A DNA stretch of 64,000 bases from Gentiana macrophylla (Eukaryota > Streptophyta > Magnoliopsida > Gentianales > Gentianaceae), in NCBI GenBank assembly GCA_026214975.1, contig CM047815.1, forward strand, positions 79,575,299 to 79,639,298. The letters run 5' to 3'. The translations under genes and the position numbers were made by a program. The notes below the pieces were generated by a model. It ran no database searches. It saw only the letters and a list, made by a program, of their open reading frames with translations, and was not told where the DNA came from. Within the stretch, counting starts at the first letter, position 1, and the number at the start of each line of letters is the position of its first letter. Below, piece by piece: positions 1-9,640 of this stretch.

Positions 1-975
1 AGTCAGTGGATCATCATCTACTGGGCCAGATAGGGTTTGGCGCGATTTTTGGCGGGTCACTGTTCTGCCACGTGTGCAACACTTCTTTGGAGATGCTTAC
101 AGGGGTGCTTGCCGATTGGGGAAAATCTGCTTAAGTGACAACTTGGAGATGGTGTTTGTCTGGCATGCGGTCGAGAATCTATGTTCCATGTCTTATTTGA
201 TTGTGACTATGCCAGGGAAATCTGGAGGGCATCGTCGTTTGGGAATTGGGTTGATCTGCAATCATCTGGTTTTAGAGAATTTTTTGGGGGTCTCGTAATG
301 CAGCTTTCAGAAGAGGAGATGTCTGAGTTCTGCATGACTTTATGGAACCTCTGGAAAGCGCGCTGCAGTGCGGTCTTTGAGGGTACGTCGGTTTATGTCT
401 CCTGAGTTGTCTCGACTTCCATATCAGCGGCGGCAGAGTATACCCAGGCTTTAGCACACTCTCAGCCTGAGGCTGAGGGGACTCATCACCTAGTTGTTTG
501 GAGTCCTCCGCCCTTAGAGTCCTGAAAATGTAATTCAGACGCCTCCGTGACGGACGCAGGCTCGGGTATTGGGTTGATTTTCAGGGATTCGGTGGGGTCT
601 ATTGTAGCGGCTTTTTCTTTCCATATTGACCCGGGTGACACGCCAGAGTTGCTGGAGATGTGCGCGATTGCTTCAGCTTTGGCAGAGGCAGGTCGGCTGG
701 GTCTCGCTTCTATGATCTTTGAGAGCGACTGCTTACCGTGCATCCAGGCCTTATCTCATCCGTCAGAAGACTTGTCTATCTTTGGTTGCTTAGCTCGTGA
801 TTGTGTTTTAGCTTCGGCTTCTTTTGCGTTCTGTCAGTTTACTTTTGTTAAACGTTCTGGTAATATCCGGCTCACCTTTTAGCTAGACATGATGTTGTGG
901 TTGTGGATGCTATTTCTTGGGGTGTTCTTTCCCCACATGAGGTAATTTCCGCTTCTTTAATGAATTTGATTCAAT

Positions 976-1007
<32 letters not shown>
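1..1007 (+). mobile_element. 3' end of a degenerate LINE (non-LTR retrotransposon)
   Basis: The left edge of the window cuts into a LINE. Frames around 74-400 translate to a zinc-binding reverse-transcriptase tail (zf-RVT type), with the recognisable stretch MFHVLFDCDYAREIW near 181-225 but with frame changes. From about 541 to 880 follows an RNase H-like (RVT_3) domain beginning DAGSGIGLIFRDSVGS and containing the ESDCLPCIQAL segment. The reading frame breaks near 880; the C-terminal residues continue in another frame to about 975. An AATAAA lies just before a run of 29 T (979-1007), which probably marks the 3' end. Because of the frameshifts it is not functional. The reverse transcriptase core, if present, lies left of the window. 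Confidence 0.75.
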
Positions 1008-1689
1008 GGGACATTGAATCGATCTGTGCCTCTACCATCATGCACACATCACAACCTTGTATTTCTCCACAACCTCCTTTGTCCCTTCGGCCTCATGAAT
1101 GGTTAGAGGGATGATGAGATGGAAAATAAACGCAATTATTTAGAATTAGTCTGGATGCTTTAATTTCAAAAAAATCACGAAATTTCCTAAAACAATAATA
1201 AAAAAATAAAAAGAACTATTCACAAAAAGAAAATGATTCCTTAAAAAAATAAAAAGGGGTCAAGAGCCACATAACATAAAACTACCTGGGATGCAGGGAA
1301 CAAATATTATTGCGTCAAACAGCAAAATATTGATTCATGAGCCCCAAAGGGCGACACCGCGGAAGGATTTTTGACAAGCCCATTGGCCTCATAGATATTA
1401 TATGTTTAAGTTTAGGAGGAACGAGAGGAGAAGAAGATAAATATTTCATCAATTAGAAAAAATGATAGTTTTTTGAAACATTTACATAAATGACAAAAAA
1501 TAAATATTTATTTTTTAATTTTCTGGCCAATATTTTTAAAACAAAAAAAAACCAACACATTTTCAGTCTTATCTATCTTTTGAAACACTCATATCTCTCG
1601 ATTTAGAACTCTAAATTTGAAAATTCTTTCATCAATTTTTTTTATTATTTTTTCATGTTTTTTTATTTTGAGACCACATTCAACATATT

Positions 1690-1800
1690 TCGATGTGATT
1701 TCAGAAAATCTGCTGTCGAAATTCACTATTGTTCGAAATTCACTGTCGATATTCATTGATTTTCAGGATTCACTGAGTGAATTTCGATAGTAAATCTCAT
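1690..1800 (-). repeat. Direct-repeat block shared with 40480-40640 (inverse orientation)
   Basis: The strand reads as alternating TTCACTGTCGA-like and GATTTTCAGGATTCACTG-like units. Read on the minus strand, TGAATCCTGAAAATCA recurs in the block at 40480-40640 inside a hAT element. It is probably a fragment of a dispersed repeat. Confidence 0.55.
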
Positions 1801-2254
1801 GAAAAACGATGTAATTAAATCGAACCAAGTCTCAAAACAAAGAGCATCAAAAAGATTCAGTGAAATTTTTATCGCGTTTGAATCTCTAGATCAAAAGATA
1901 TGAGTATTTGAAAATGGGGAAGAAAGAGAAAAAAAATAAAAAATTCAGCAACAGCGTCCTAGCTAGCATCGGATTTTTTTTGATATATTTTTTTTACATT
2001 TTTTTTTTGTTGTCTTTTTGGCTATAAAAATTATAGAAGTTATCATTCTACCAATAAAAAAATATGTGGCTGTCATGTTACTAAAAAATATTCAAAAACT
2101 GTCATTATCTCTAATTCTGCATAAAGTTAAACCACGTATATTGAGAAAAAAAATATAATAAAATAATGATTTAAAAGGTTATCTCATAAAAGGTTATACC
2201 AAAATGTATAGATATGATCGTATACAAATTATCTCAACATAATATTTTTGTTTT

Positions 2255-2650
2255 TTAAATAATGGTTTGGATAGGGTGATCGTATTGATGAATCAGAATA
2301 CTTATTTAGAACAAAGCATTTATTCGTATTTTTTTAATTTAATAGCTCGTCTGAATTGATGAAATGATAAAATATAATGAATCTGATGGAATGGAATGAA
2401 ATGAAATGATATTATTCTATTCCTGTATTTGGTAGACAATGAAATAGAATCATTTTTATTCCATAACATTTTCAATGGAATGAAAACCATTCATTTCTTC
2501 AAAAAGAAAAACCAATCATTTTCATTCCATTAAAATCAAAACAAATTACATTGTTATGTTTTCAAACATGTTAAATCGATGAAATGGGATGGAAAAAAAA
2601 AACATTTTTTTTTCCATTGCATTTCATCAATCCAAAGGAATAATAAAAAG
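2255..2650. repeat. Palindromic A+T-rich repeat, probable DNA-transposon remnant
   Basis: Repeated AATGGAATGAAATG motifs occur in both orientations. The left side has GGTTTGGATAGGG and the right side has CATCAATCCAAAGG, which read as weak inverted ends. No coding potential was seen. The boundaries are approximate and no target-site duplication was established. Confidence 0.4.
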
Positions 2651-2689
2651 TAGTATAAATTATTCAAGACGAGTACTATTGACACCATA

Positions 2690-3100
2690 ATTTTTTTTGA
2701 CAAGATCGGCACCATAATTTTTCTACTGACATTTTTTTTTTCTTTTTCCTTTCATTTATTTCATCACACCACTAAATCATTTTTTGGCATCACGTTACGC
2801 GCGTCGGTGTCACTGACGATTTTTTTTTTCAGTTCACAACGTCAGTGAGACTGACGTTTTACAACAATGACACATTTATAACTGTAAAACCAATGTCACT
2901 GACGTTGGGATTGAAAACCAACGTCATTTCCAATGACGCCAGATTATTAAACCAAGCGTCGATCTTCACTGACGTTATCTTTGTTCAAAATAATAAAAAT
3001 ATTTAATGCGGTGCAGAGAATGATTTATAAAGTGTCGAAAGTAATCGTGATACTGGAAGTATTTTCGTAGTGTCGATAGAATCCGACATTATTTTTTTTT
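2690..3100. repeat. TGACGT-rich repeat block (family also at 7.7, 8.5 and 36.1 kb)
   Basis: The motif GACGT and its complement ACGTC recur many times (for example CGTCAGTGAGACTGACG, CACTGACGTTGGG, CACTGACGTTATC). Similar motif-dense blocks lie at 7717-7914, 8516-8821 and 36110-36340. The flanks 'acaccataattttt' and 'gatactggaagtattttc' resemble the outer parts of the 8.5 kb element. It is probably a non-autonomous DNA transposon. Confidence 0.45.
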
Positions 3101-3286
3101 TTTAGAATTATTGAACACTTTTGTAGATAATTTAAAGTAAATAAATCATATCTACTAGTAGTATATTAGTAGAGGTTTAGTAATTCAGCAAAAGAGAAAG
3201 AAAACTCAACAACCACCACAGTTACCCACCTGCACTTCTTTTGGTCAGCGATCTACTGCTCCGTGATCTCTTCAGATCAATCGGCG

Positions 3287-6200
3287 ATGACTTCCATTTC
3301 GAGACTACCGTCGGCGAGGCCTTCGAGCTCGTTGACCTCTTCTCCTATCGGAGGAACTCGATCTTTGCTCTCACCTCAATGCTTAAACCTTCCGAAGGAC
3401 TCCTTTGGTGCCTCCCGGTCCTCATTTCCGAACATGTCTGTGAGGTTTAATCATGCCCTCAGGCCTGTTTCCTTGACGTATGTAACCTACTCTTCTCTTT
3501 ATTTAGTTTTCATTTCTTATTTTCCCAATTAACAACTCTTAATTGTTTTTGTGAATGCTTAAGAGAATGTTTGTTTATAATTTGACCATCATCATCCTTT
3601 TCTGGATGATTCTATATTAGGGCAATGATCTATGTTTTAAGTTTTCTTTAGACACCTTTTTCCTTATTTTCTTGGTGATGCTGTAACGCTCGGGCCTAGC
3701 GAGGCATAATTGGATCTAGTGACTACTTAGACATAGTCATGGTTTGGCTTAAAATGGTTAATACAAGCTATCAAGTTCATTATGCTTCTTGGTAATGTTT
3801 TCGCACTTTTCCATGGTGGGCGTCCTCGTCATTATGTGGAGAGGATTCTAGAGGTGGCCCCCAAAGTCCCTCACTTTGTTGCACTTGGTTCTATCTGATA
3901 ATCGATCTATCTATCACACTTTGTTCTATCTGATAGTCGTTCCATGTGATAGTCGGCTTTAATACCACCTATAATCACTGCCACGATTTTGATGGAATTG
4001 TAATTCGTTATGCTTTTATGCTTGGTTGTATTGTTTTATTGAAGGCACCTCATTTTAAGCTGAGTAGACTCTTGATGATGCACCAAATATTTGACTTGAT
4101 TATAGAAACTCTAATGGCCAATCAGATAGATGGAGTCTATTCGGATGCAGAAGCCACCAACTAAATGGAGTTGTTAAATTCCTTAAAGTCGATCATTGTA
4201 ATTGCCTTCATCTATATTTTCAAAAGAAATTAGAACTGCTCCCTCTGCACTTTGTGTACCCTGCAAAACAATTTGTAATCCAAGAAATTCGAATAATTGA
4301 ACATCTTTTTATGTTAGTATTTTGAAAATATACGTGCTAGGGCTATATTGAAGTTCGCAGTTTGTGACAAAAAAATATGTTTGCCCATCCTTGCCATCTC
4401 GCTCTATTCATGTTTGGGGGTTTCATGTAATTCAAGATTTGTACTTGCTAGAATTCTGTATAATTTCCTACTTAAAATAGAAAATAAAAAAATAAAAAAA
4501 TCGTAGTATTTCTCAGTTTGCAAAACAAGAAAAATGTTGAATGGTCAGTATGCTTTCTTACGATATAGAGGGAAAATGATAAAAGAGAAGAAGACTGGAG
4601 AAAGAAAGTGAGAATATGTCAATAGACGGAGTCTATATACGCATCTATTTTTAGATGACTATGTGAAAGATGTCTAATATTTTGAAATTTATTTTGAAGT
4701 TACTACAATGATGTGATAAAAAATACTATCTAAAATGAATGACTTGGTTACATATGACATCTATTTTAAACCCGGTACAACTCCCATAAAACTACAAGGA
4801 TTGTGTTCAATGTCACATCAGACCGTTGTTTTGCACTAATAGATTTGTTTCAGTGTCAGATGTGCCCAAGTTGATGGCAACGGAAGCCCTGTCAGCCGGA
4901 CAACGCTTCATGAGCTCTATGAGAAGCAGGGTCAAAGTCCCTGGTACGATAATCTATGCCGCCCTGTTACTGATCTGCTGCCCTTGATTCAAAGTGGTGT
5001 GAGAGGTGTAACCAGCAATCCAGCGGTATATTTTCCACACATTCACTTGCAAGATCATTAGTTCTTTTCAAAAAACACACACACAAAAAAAAGACCACTG
5101 TTTTTGTTATTTACTCATGAGTCGTTACCTCATAGTTTGTGTATTTTATTGTTCATTACAGATATTCCAAAAGGCTATTTCAGGCTCTGATGCCTACAAT
5201 GACCAGTTCAGGTATTTGTTATTCCTTTTCGTGTATTAGTCTTGAGCTGTTTCCTTGTATGCTTCTGGTTCATGACATAGTCTCTAAGTCTCTTGTTCTT
5301 TGTTTCCTTCTTTGAAATGCCTATTTACTAGCAAAAGTCTGACATTTGGCTTCTATTGTCTCTTGCATTTGTCATGCATCTTTCCACCCCCACTATCCTG
5401 ACAGTTGCCGAGTTATTGGCCTTACTTTTTCACGGCAACTTACAGAGTCTAACTAACCTCCTCACAGAGAACTTGTCCAAGCTGGAAAAGACATAGAAAG
5501 TGCATACTGGGAACTTGTGCTGAAGGATATTCAAGACGCATGCAAACTCTTTGAATCAATTTATGATCAAACAGATGGTGGTGATGGGTATGTTTCTGTT
5601 GAAGTTTCGCCCGGGCTTGCCGATGATACTCAAGGGACCATTGATGCTGCAAAATGGCTTCACAAAAGAGTTGACCGCCGCAATGTGTACATTAAAATTC
5701 CTGCTACAGCTCCATGCGTTCCTTCCATCAAGGAAGTGATTGCATCAGGAATAAGTGTGAACGTCACTGTAAGTGGACCTTATATCTGCCTTATTTTTAT
5801 GTATACATGGTAGATAAACGTTCAAAGGAATATAGAATAGTTGCCTCACCATTGTAGGATTGGAAGTCAGGCGCTCATTAATCATTATGGAGGGTGATTT
5901 TGTAATATGTTGATGCATGAGAAATTTAGGCAGATGATGTAGTTGGTTATAAGTATGCGAGTGTCTTTATAGTTGATAGATAAAAGATATCGGTTGGTTT
6001 TTGACATAATTGATGGAAAGCTTGTTGAAGTGTTGAATTTTTATATTATCCCAATTCCCAATCACGCTCCTTCCTGTTGACTCGTGATTGTAGTGGGGAT
6101 GGTAATTCATGATGACCATGTAACTAAACTACCCCGCTAACGATGCCATCTATGTGTGTTATTTATTTGTGTTGTCCATATGTGGGGTCCCTATATTTGC

Positions 6201-7345
6201 GTTGTGCGCCATATATTGGCTTGGGGCTTTCTTATATGCTTTTACGCCCTTTGTTGATTACCCTCTTTGTCTTGCATATCCTCACTTGATGGGCGTCTTA
6301 AAGTCTATAAATTTCTCAATTACACTTTTTCCTTAACTTAAGATTTTGGTTGAGATGGCAATCAAGAAAACTAAATTGGACTACTCTCCCCTTTTGGGCA
6401 TGTCATTGTAATGATTTGCTTTTTTCTCTTCACGTATAAACTTTTGTTCATCTTCATTAACCTTTTTATTTCCTGGGGATGGGCAGCTTATATTCTCTCT
6501 TGCAAGATATGAGGCAGTTATTGATGCTTACCTGGACGGCCTCGAGGCCTCAGGCCTGAATGATTTATCTAAGGTCACCAGTGTTGCTTCCTTCTTTGTT
6601 AGCCGAGTAGACACTCTAGTTGACAAGTTGCTTGAGAAGATTGGAACCCCAGAGGCTCTTGATCTCCGTGGAAAGGTAAATAATTAACTTGATTTAAAAA
6701 ATAAAAATAAAAACTTTATGGAGCATTGGAAACTTTTAGTTCAAAATCTTTTAATCCTCGTTTGATGTACCTCTCCTTGTTAGGCCGCAAATGCTCAAGC
6801 AGCACTAGCATACAAACTCTACAAGAAAAAGTTCTCTGGGCCAAGGTGGGAGAATCTGGTTAAAAAAGGTGCCAAGAAACAGAGGCTTCTCTGGGCATCA
6901 ACCAGCGTCAAGAATCCAGCATATCCAGATACATTATATGTGGCTCCTCTTATTGGACCTGACACGGTAAGCTTTCTTTACTTCATTTACTTGTAGTTGT
7001 TGCTCCTCCAGAAAGTGATACTTGTAAGTTGAGATCTAGAGAGAGAAAGCTAGGCATTATTGTTGCTAAAAAGGTATATCCTTGGTTAAAAAAACGTAGG
7101 TTTCCACCATGCCTGATCAAGCTCTACAAGCATTTTTAGACCATGGTGCTGTGGCAAGAACAATAGACTCAAATGTGTCAGAAGCAGAGGGAATCTACAG
7201 CGCACTTGAAAAGCTGGGGATAGACTGGTCTTATGTGGGGTCACAATTGGAGTTGGAAGGAGTTGACTCTTTCAAGAAGAGCTTTGACAGCTTGCTAGAC
7301 AGCCTGCAAGAGAAGGCTAATTCCCTTAAGTTAGTTAGCTTGTAA
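3287..7345 (+). CDS. TRA2: Transaldolase, plastid type (7 exons, 443 aa)
   Basis: Transaldolase moves a dihydroxyacetone unit between sugar phosphates (sedoheptulose 7-phosphate plus glyceraldehyde 3-phosphate to erythrose 4-phosphate plus fructose 6-phosphate) in the pentose phosphate pathway. Exons joined by GT-AG introns: 3287-3477, 4854-5025, 5162-5211, 5468-5768, 6487-6675, 6784-6966, 7100-7345. All junction phases close and give 443 codons plus stop, near the usual plant length of about 440. The start at 3287 is chosen because it opens a Ser/Arg-rich chloroplast transit peptide (about residues 1-65, [15 protein letters not shown]); an in-frame ATG at 3263 is an alternative. The mature enzyme begins near [18 protein letters not shown]. 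The Schiff-base lysine is in NVYIKIPAT, about residue 214; RVTSNPAIFQK-like and [19 protein letters not shown] segments are present. Exon 7 starts VSTMPDQAL. No disabling change was seen. Confidence 0.95.
3682..3990 (+). repeat. LTR-retrotransposon fragment in transaldolase intron 1
   Basis: The 1376-bp first intron (3478-4853) contains TGTAACGCTCGGGCC followed by text ending in TTTAATACCACCTATAAT. A TGTAACG(C)CCGG opening and a 'taccac' closing are typical of some plant LTR fragments. No second LTR or coding part was found, so a solo or truncated LTR is inferred. Confidence 0.35.
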
Positions 7346-7384
7346 TAATTTACTAGCAGTGTGTGGTGGTTTGATCGAAGAAAG

Positions 7385-7500
7385 AATAAAGAGGAGATGT
7401 TGGGAATTGAATTTTGAAAAAAATGCCTGCTGTTTGTTTTGATGTTTTGTGATTTCTGAGTTGTTGTAATATAAACCTTTTTTGGGATACTTTTAATAAA
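7385..7500 (+). terminator. Candidate polyadenylation signals of the transaldolase gene
   Basis: Two AATAAA hexamers occur at 7385-7390 and 7495-7500, 40 and 150 bases after the stop codon, in a T-rich stretch typical of plant 3' ends. Confidence 0.5.
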
Positions 7501-7716
7501 CAAAATATATGTTATATGGGTGAAGGAAGGCTTTGTGGTCATTTGTTTACTTCTTGTTTTATGTGGTGAGTGGTGCACTAGTCTAAGGAGAAAAAAAAAA
7601 ATTGCTGGCCTTTCATTCCATTCTCCTTATTGATAGAATTTCCTAACTTATCTCCCCATCGTAGACCAATTGAGGTAATGCATTTTCACACAATAATTTC
7701 TCATGAAAATAACGTC

Positions 7717-7914
7717 GGTGTGACGTTATGGATACAAAAGTGTTACTGGTGAGTAACGTAAAGTGTCACTGATGTTTCATTAATGTTAGTGTCAATAGTG
7801 GTTTAGGAAGTAAAATGTGGCGTGATGTTATGGTTATATAAGTGTCACCGGTGAGTAACGTAGATGTTTCATTAATGTTAGTGTCAATAGTGGTTTAGGA
7901 AGTAAAAAGTGGCG
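7717..7914. repeat. Imperfect tandem duplication of about 100 bp, GACGT-rich
   Basis: Unit one (about 7721-7822) and unit two (about 7823-7914) share TGA(C/T)GTTATGG, GGTGAGTAACGTA, TGTTTCATTAATGTTAGTG and TGGTTTAGGAAGTAAAA in the same order. The second unit lacks about 10 bases. The block belongs to the same motif-rich family as 2690-3100 and 8516-8821. Confidence 0.7.
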
Positions 7915-7960
7915 TCAATAGATTCCCTTAAAAAAAATATAATTGGTGGAGAAGTGATTA

Positions 7961-8136
7961 CAGGGACGGAACCAGTAATTGATGATCAGGTGGGCTAATG
8001 AATTATATTTATATGATCGGGTTGGCTGAATTAAAACAACTAACTGTGTTTGATTGAATTATGTAAGTTTTTATGTAAAAAAAAAAAAAAAGGGGTGGGC
8101 TACGCCCACCTAAGCCAACCCCTAGGTACGTCACTA
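7961..8136. mobile_element. hAT-like MITE, 176 bp
   Basis: The left end is CAGGGACGGAACCAG; the right end read in reverse is TAGTGACGTACCTAG, with about 10 of 15 positions matching. The flanks are AGTGATTA on the left and AGTGATAC on the right, an imperfect 8-bp duplication. A hairpin GGTGGGCTACGCCCACC lies inside. Short length, lack of coding sequence and an 8-bp flank suggest a non-autonomous hAT element. Confidence 0.5.
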
Positions 8137-8515
8137 AGTGATACATGAAATCACTGTGCAAGCATACAAACAAGCCATATGTTTATGATGATTCTTTTGT
8201 TGATCCTGGACCACAATGAAATCATTGTGCATGCATACAAACAAGCCATAAATAAACATGGAGAACATTTATTTGCATCACATCGATTCCATCTGTGCAT
8301 GATAATAAATCAACATTTTGAAATTTGATTGTTCAATTAAAAATTGATTTTTTGAATGTCTCTTATCACTTCGGACCTTTGGAAAGTTGGTTCGTGACTT
8401 AGTAATTAACTTTCAAATTATCGATTCAAGTGTAATGCACCTATGTTTTATGCTGTGTAAGATAGATTTAGATCGATTGCAAATAAAATAAGGAGGTTTT
8501 ATTAACATCATATAT

Positions 8516-8821
8516 TTACTTCCGGTATCACGATTATTTTAAGCACTCAAAAAATTATTTCGAGAACTACGATTATTTTTTTAATGAAAATAATGTTACT
8601 TACACTTACATTACTTTTCAAAAATAGCGTCAGCGGCACACTGACGTCAGTGATACTGATGTTATGATCAAAGAATTATCAATGATGAGTAATGTTAGTG
8701 CAACATATGTTACTTTTACAAAGTAACATCGGGGACGGTGACCCTAATAGTGTCGTATTGAAAGTAAAAAAGAAAACGTGTGGTATCGAAGTAAAAATAA
8801 AAATTATAGTGACGGAAGTAA
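8516..8821. mobile_element. MITE-like element with TTACTTCCG inverted ends
   Basis: The left end is TTACTTCCGGTATCACGATT and the right end in reverse is TTACTTCCGTCACTATAATT, an imperfect inverted repeat of about 20 bp. The interior carries many GACGT/ACGTC motifs like the other three blocks. No reading frame was found. It ends seven bases before the Tourist-like element at 8829. Confidence 0.55.
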
Positions 8822-8828
8822 TTAGTTA

Positions 8829-9408
8829 GGGCACTCCCAGCAGAGGGAGAAATTTTTAGGTAGTGTGTGTGTCTCACGTGAGTACATCACTACGATTCAC
8901 AATCGAGCCATAGCGATCAGATCGCAGAATTGTTTGTGTGGTGTGTAGTTACGATCCCGTGGCTCACGATTGTCATGTAGTATATGCACTCACGTGAGAG
9001 ACACACTACCTAAAATTTTCAACAGAGCCCCAAATTTTATCCCTAAAATAATATAAAATAATACATATCCTTATTTTACAACATCTCAATTCAAAAACCT
9101 CTACAACAGTATCCCTATCCTTATCCCTATAATATTTAAAATAATATTAAATAATACATATTCTACCTCACAACCCTATTTATATACATTAAATATTTAT
9201 TATTTCACTCAAAGAAGATCTATCATCCTATATATATTTTTAACAATTAAATATGTTTAGAAGCGGTGAATAATATCCCCACACAATATCACTAAAAATA
9301 AATAGGGTAGAGCTCTCTGCTTTGTGAAAATTTATTTGAAAGAAAAACTCTATTTTTATTTTCATTTTAAGAATAAGGCACTGTATAGTGCTTCTGCTGG
9401 GACTGCCC
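8829..9408. mobile_element. Tourist-like (PIF/Harbinger) MITE, 580 bp
   Basis: Terminal inverted repeats GGGCACTCCCAGCAGAG (left) and GGGCAGTCCCAGCAGAAG (right, in reverse), flanked by TTA on both sides (8826-8828 and 9409-9411). A 3-bp TTA duplication and G-rich ends fit the PIF/Harbinger group. The interior is A+T-rich with no transposase. A second small palindromic element is nested at 8859-9010. Confidence 0.75.
8859..9010. mobile_element. Nested palindromic MITE with TA flanks, 152 bp
   Basis: The left end GGTAGTGTGTGTGTCTCACG is matched in reverse by the right end GGTAGTGTGTCTCTCACGTG, arms of about 25 bp. The dinucleotide TA flanks both sides, as expected for a TA duplication (Tc1/mariner-type). 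It contains CACGTG palindromes and lies within the Tourist-like element. Confidence 0.6.
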
Positions 9409-9640
9409 TTATAGTAATAGAAATTGTCTTCCCTTAAAATAAAATTAAAAAAAAAAAAAGAGAGAAAAGAAATTGCCTAAAATTTGTGATAAACATAAAC
9501 ATAAAGTTAATTTTGAGCTCAACCCAAAATAACGGTTGAGTCTGTTATCCTATCGTTGCCACAACACCAAAGTATCGACTGTGAAGGAAAAGGAAGGGAA
9601 GAGAGCTAAAGAGAAGCAGAGGACCTTTTGGGAGAAGAAA

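Larger units (their letters stand above)
1008..3230. other. Intergenic, A+T-rich, repeat debris, no gene seen
   Basis: No coding signal was found between the LINE tail and the transaldolase leader. The stretch holds long A and T runs, a block related to the direct repeats inside the hAT element at 40.5 kb (1690-1800), a GGAATGAAAT-rich palindromic region (2255-2650) and a block rich in TGACGT motifs (2690-3100). The transaldolase promoter should lie in the last few hundred bases, but no unambiguous TATA box could be chosen. Confidence 0.6.

Noticed and set aside
7231..7578. Minus-strand frame across the transaldolase stop
   Set aside because: Antisense to exon 7 and the 3' UTR, low-complexity Ser/Thr/Ile composition.
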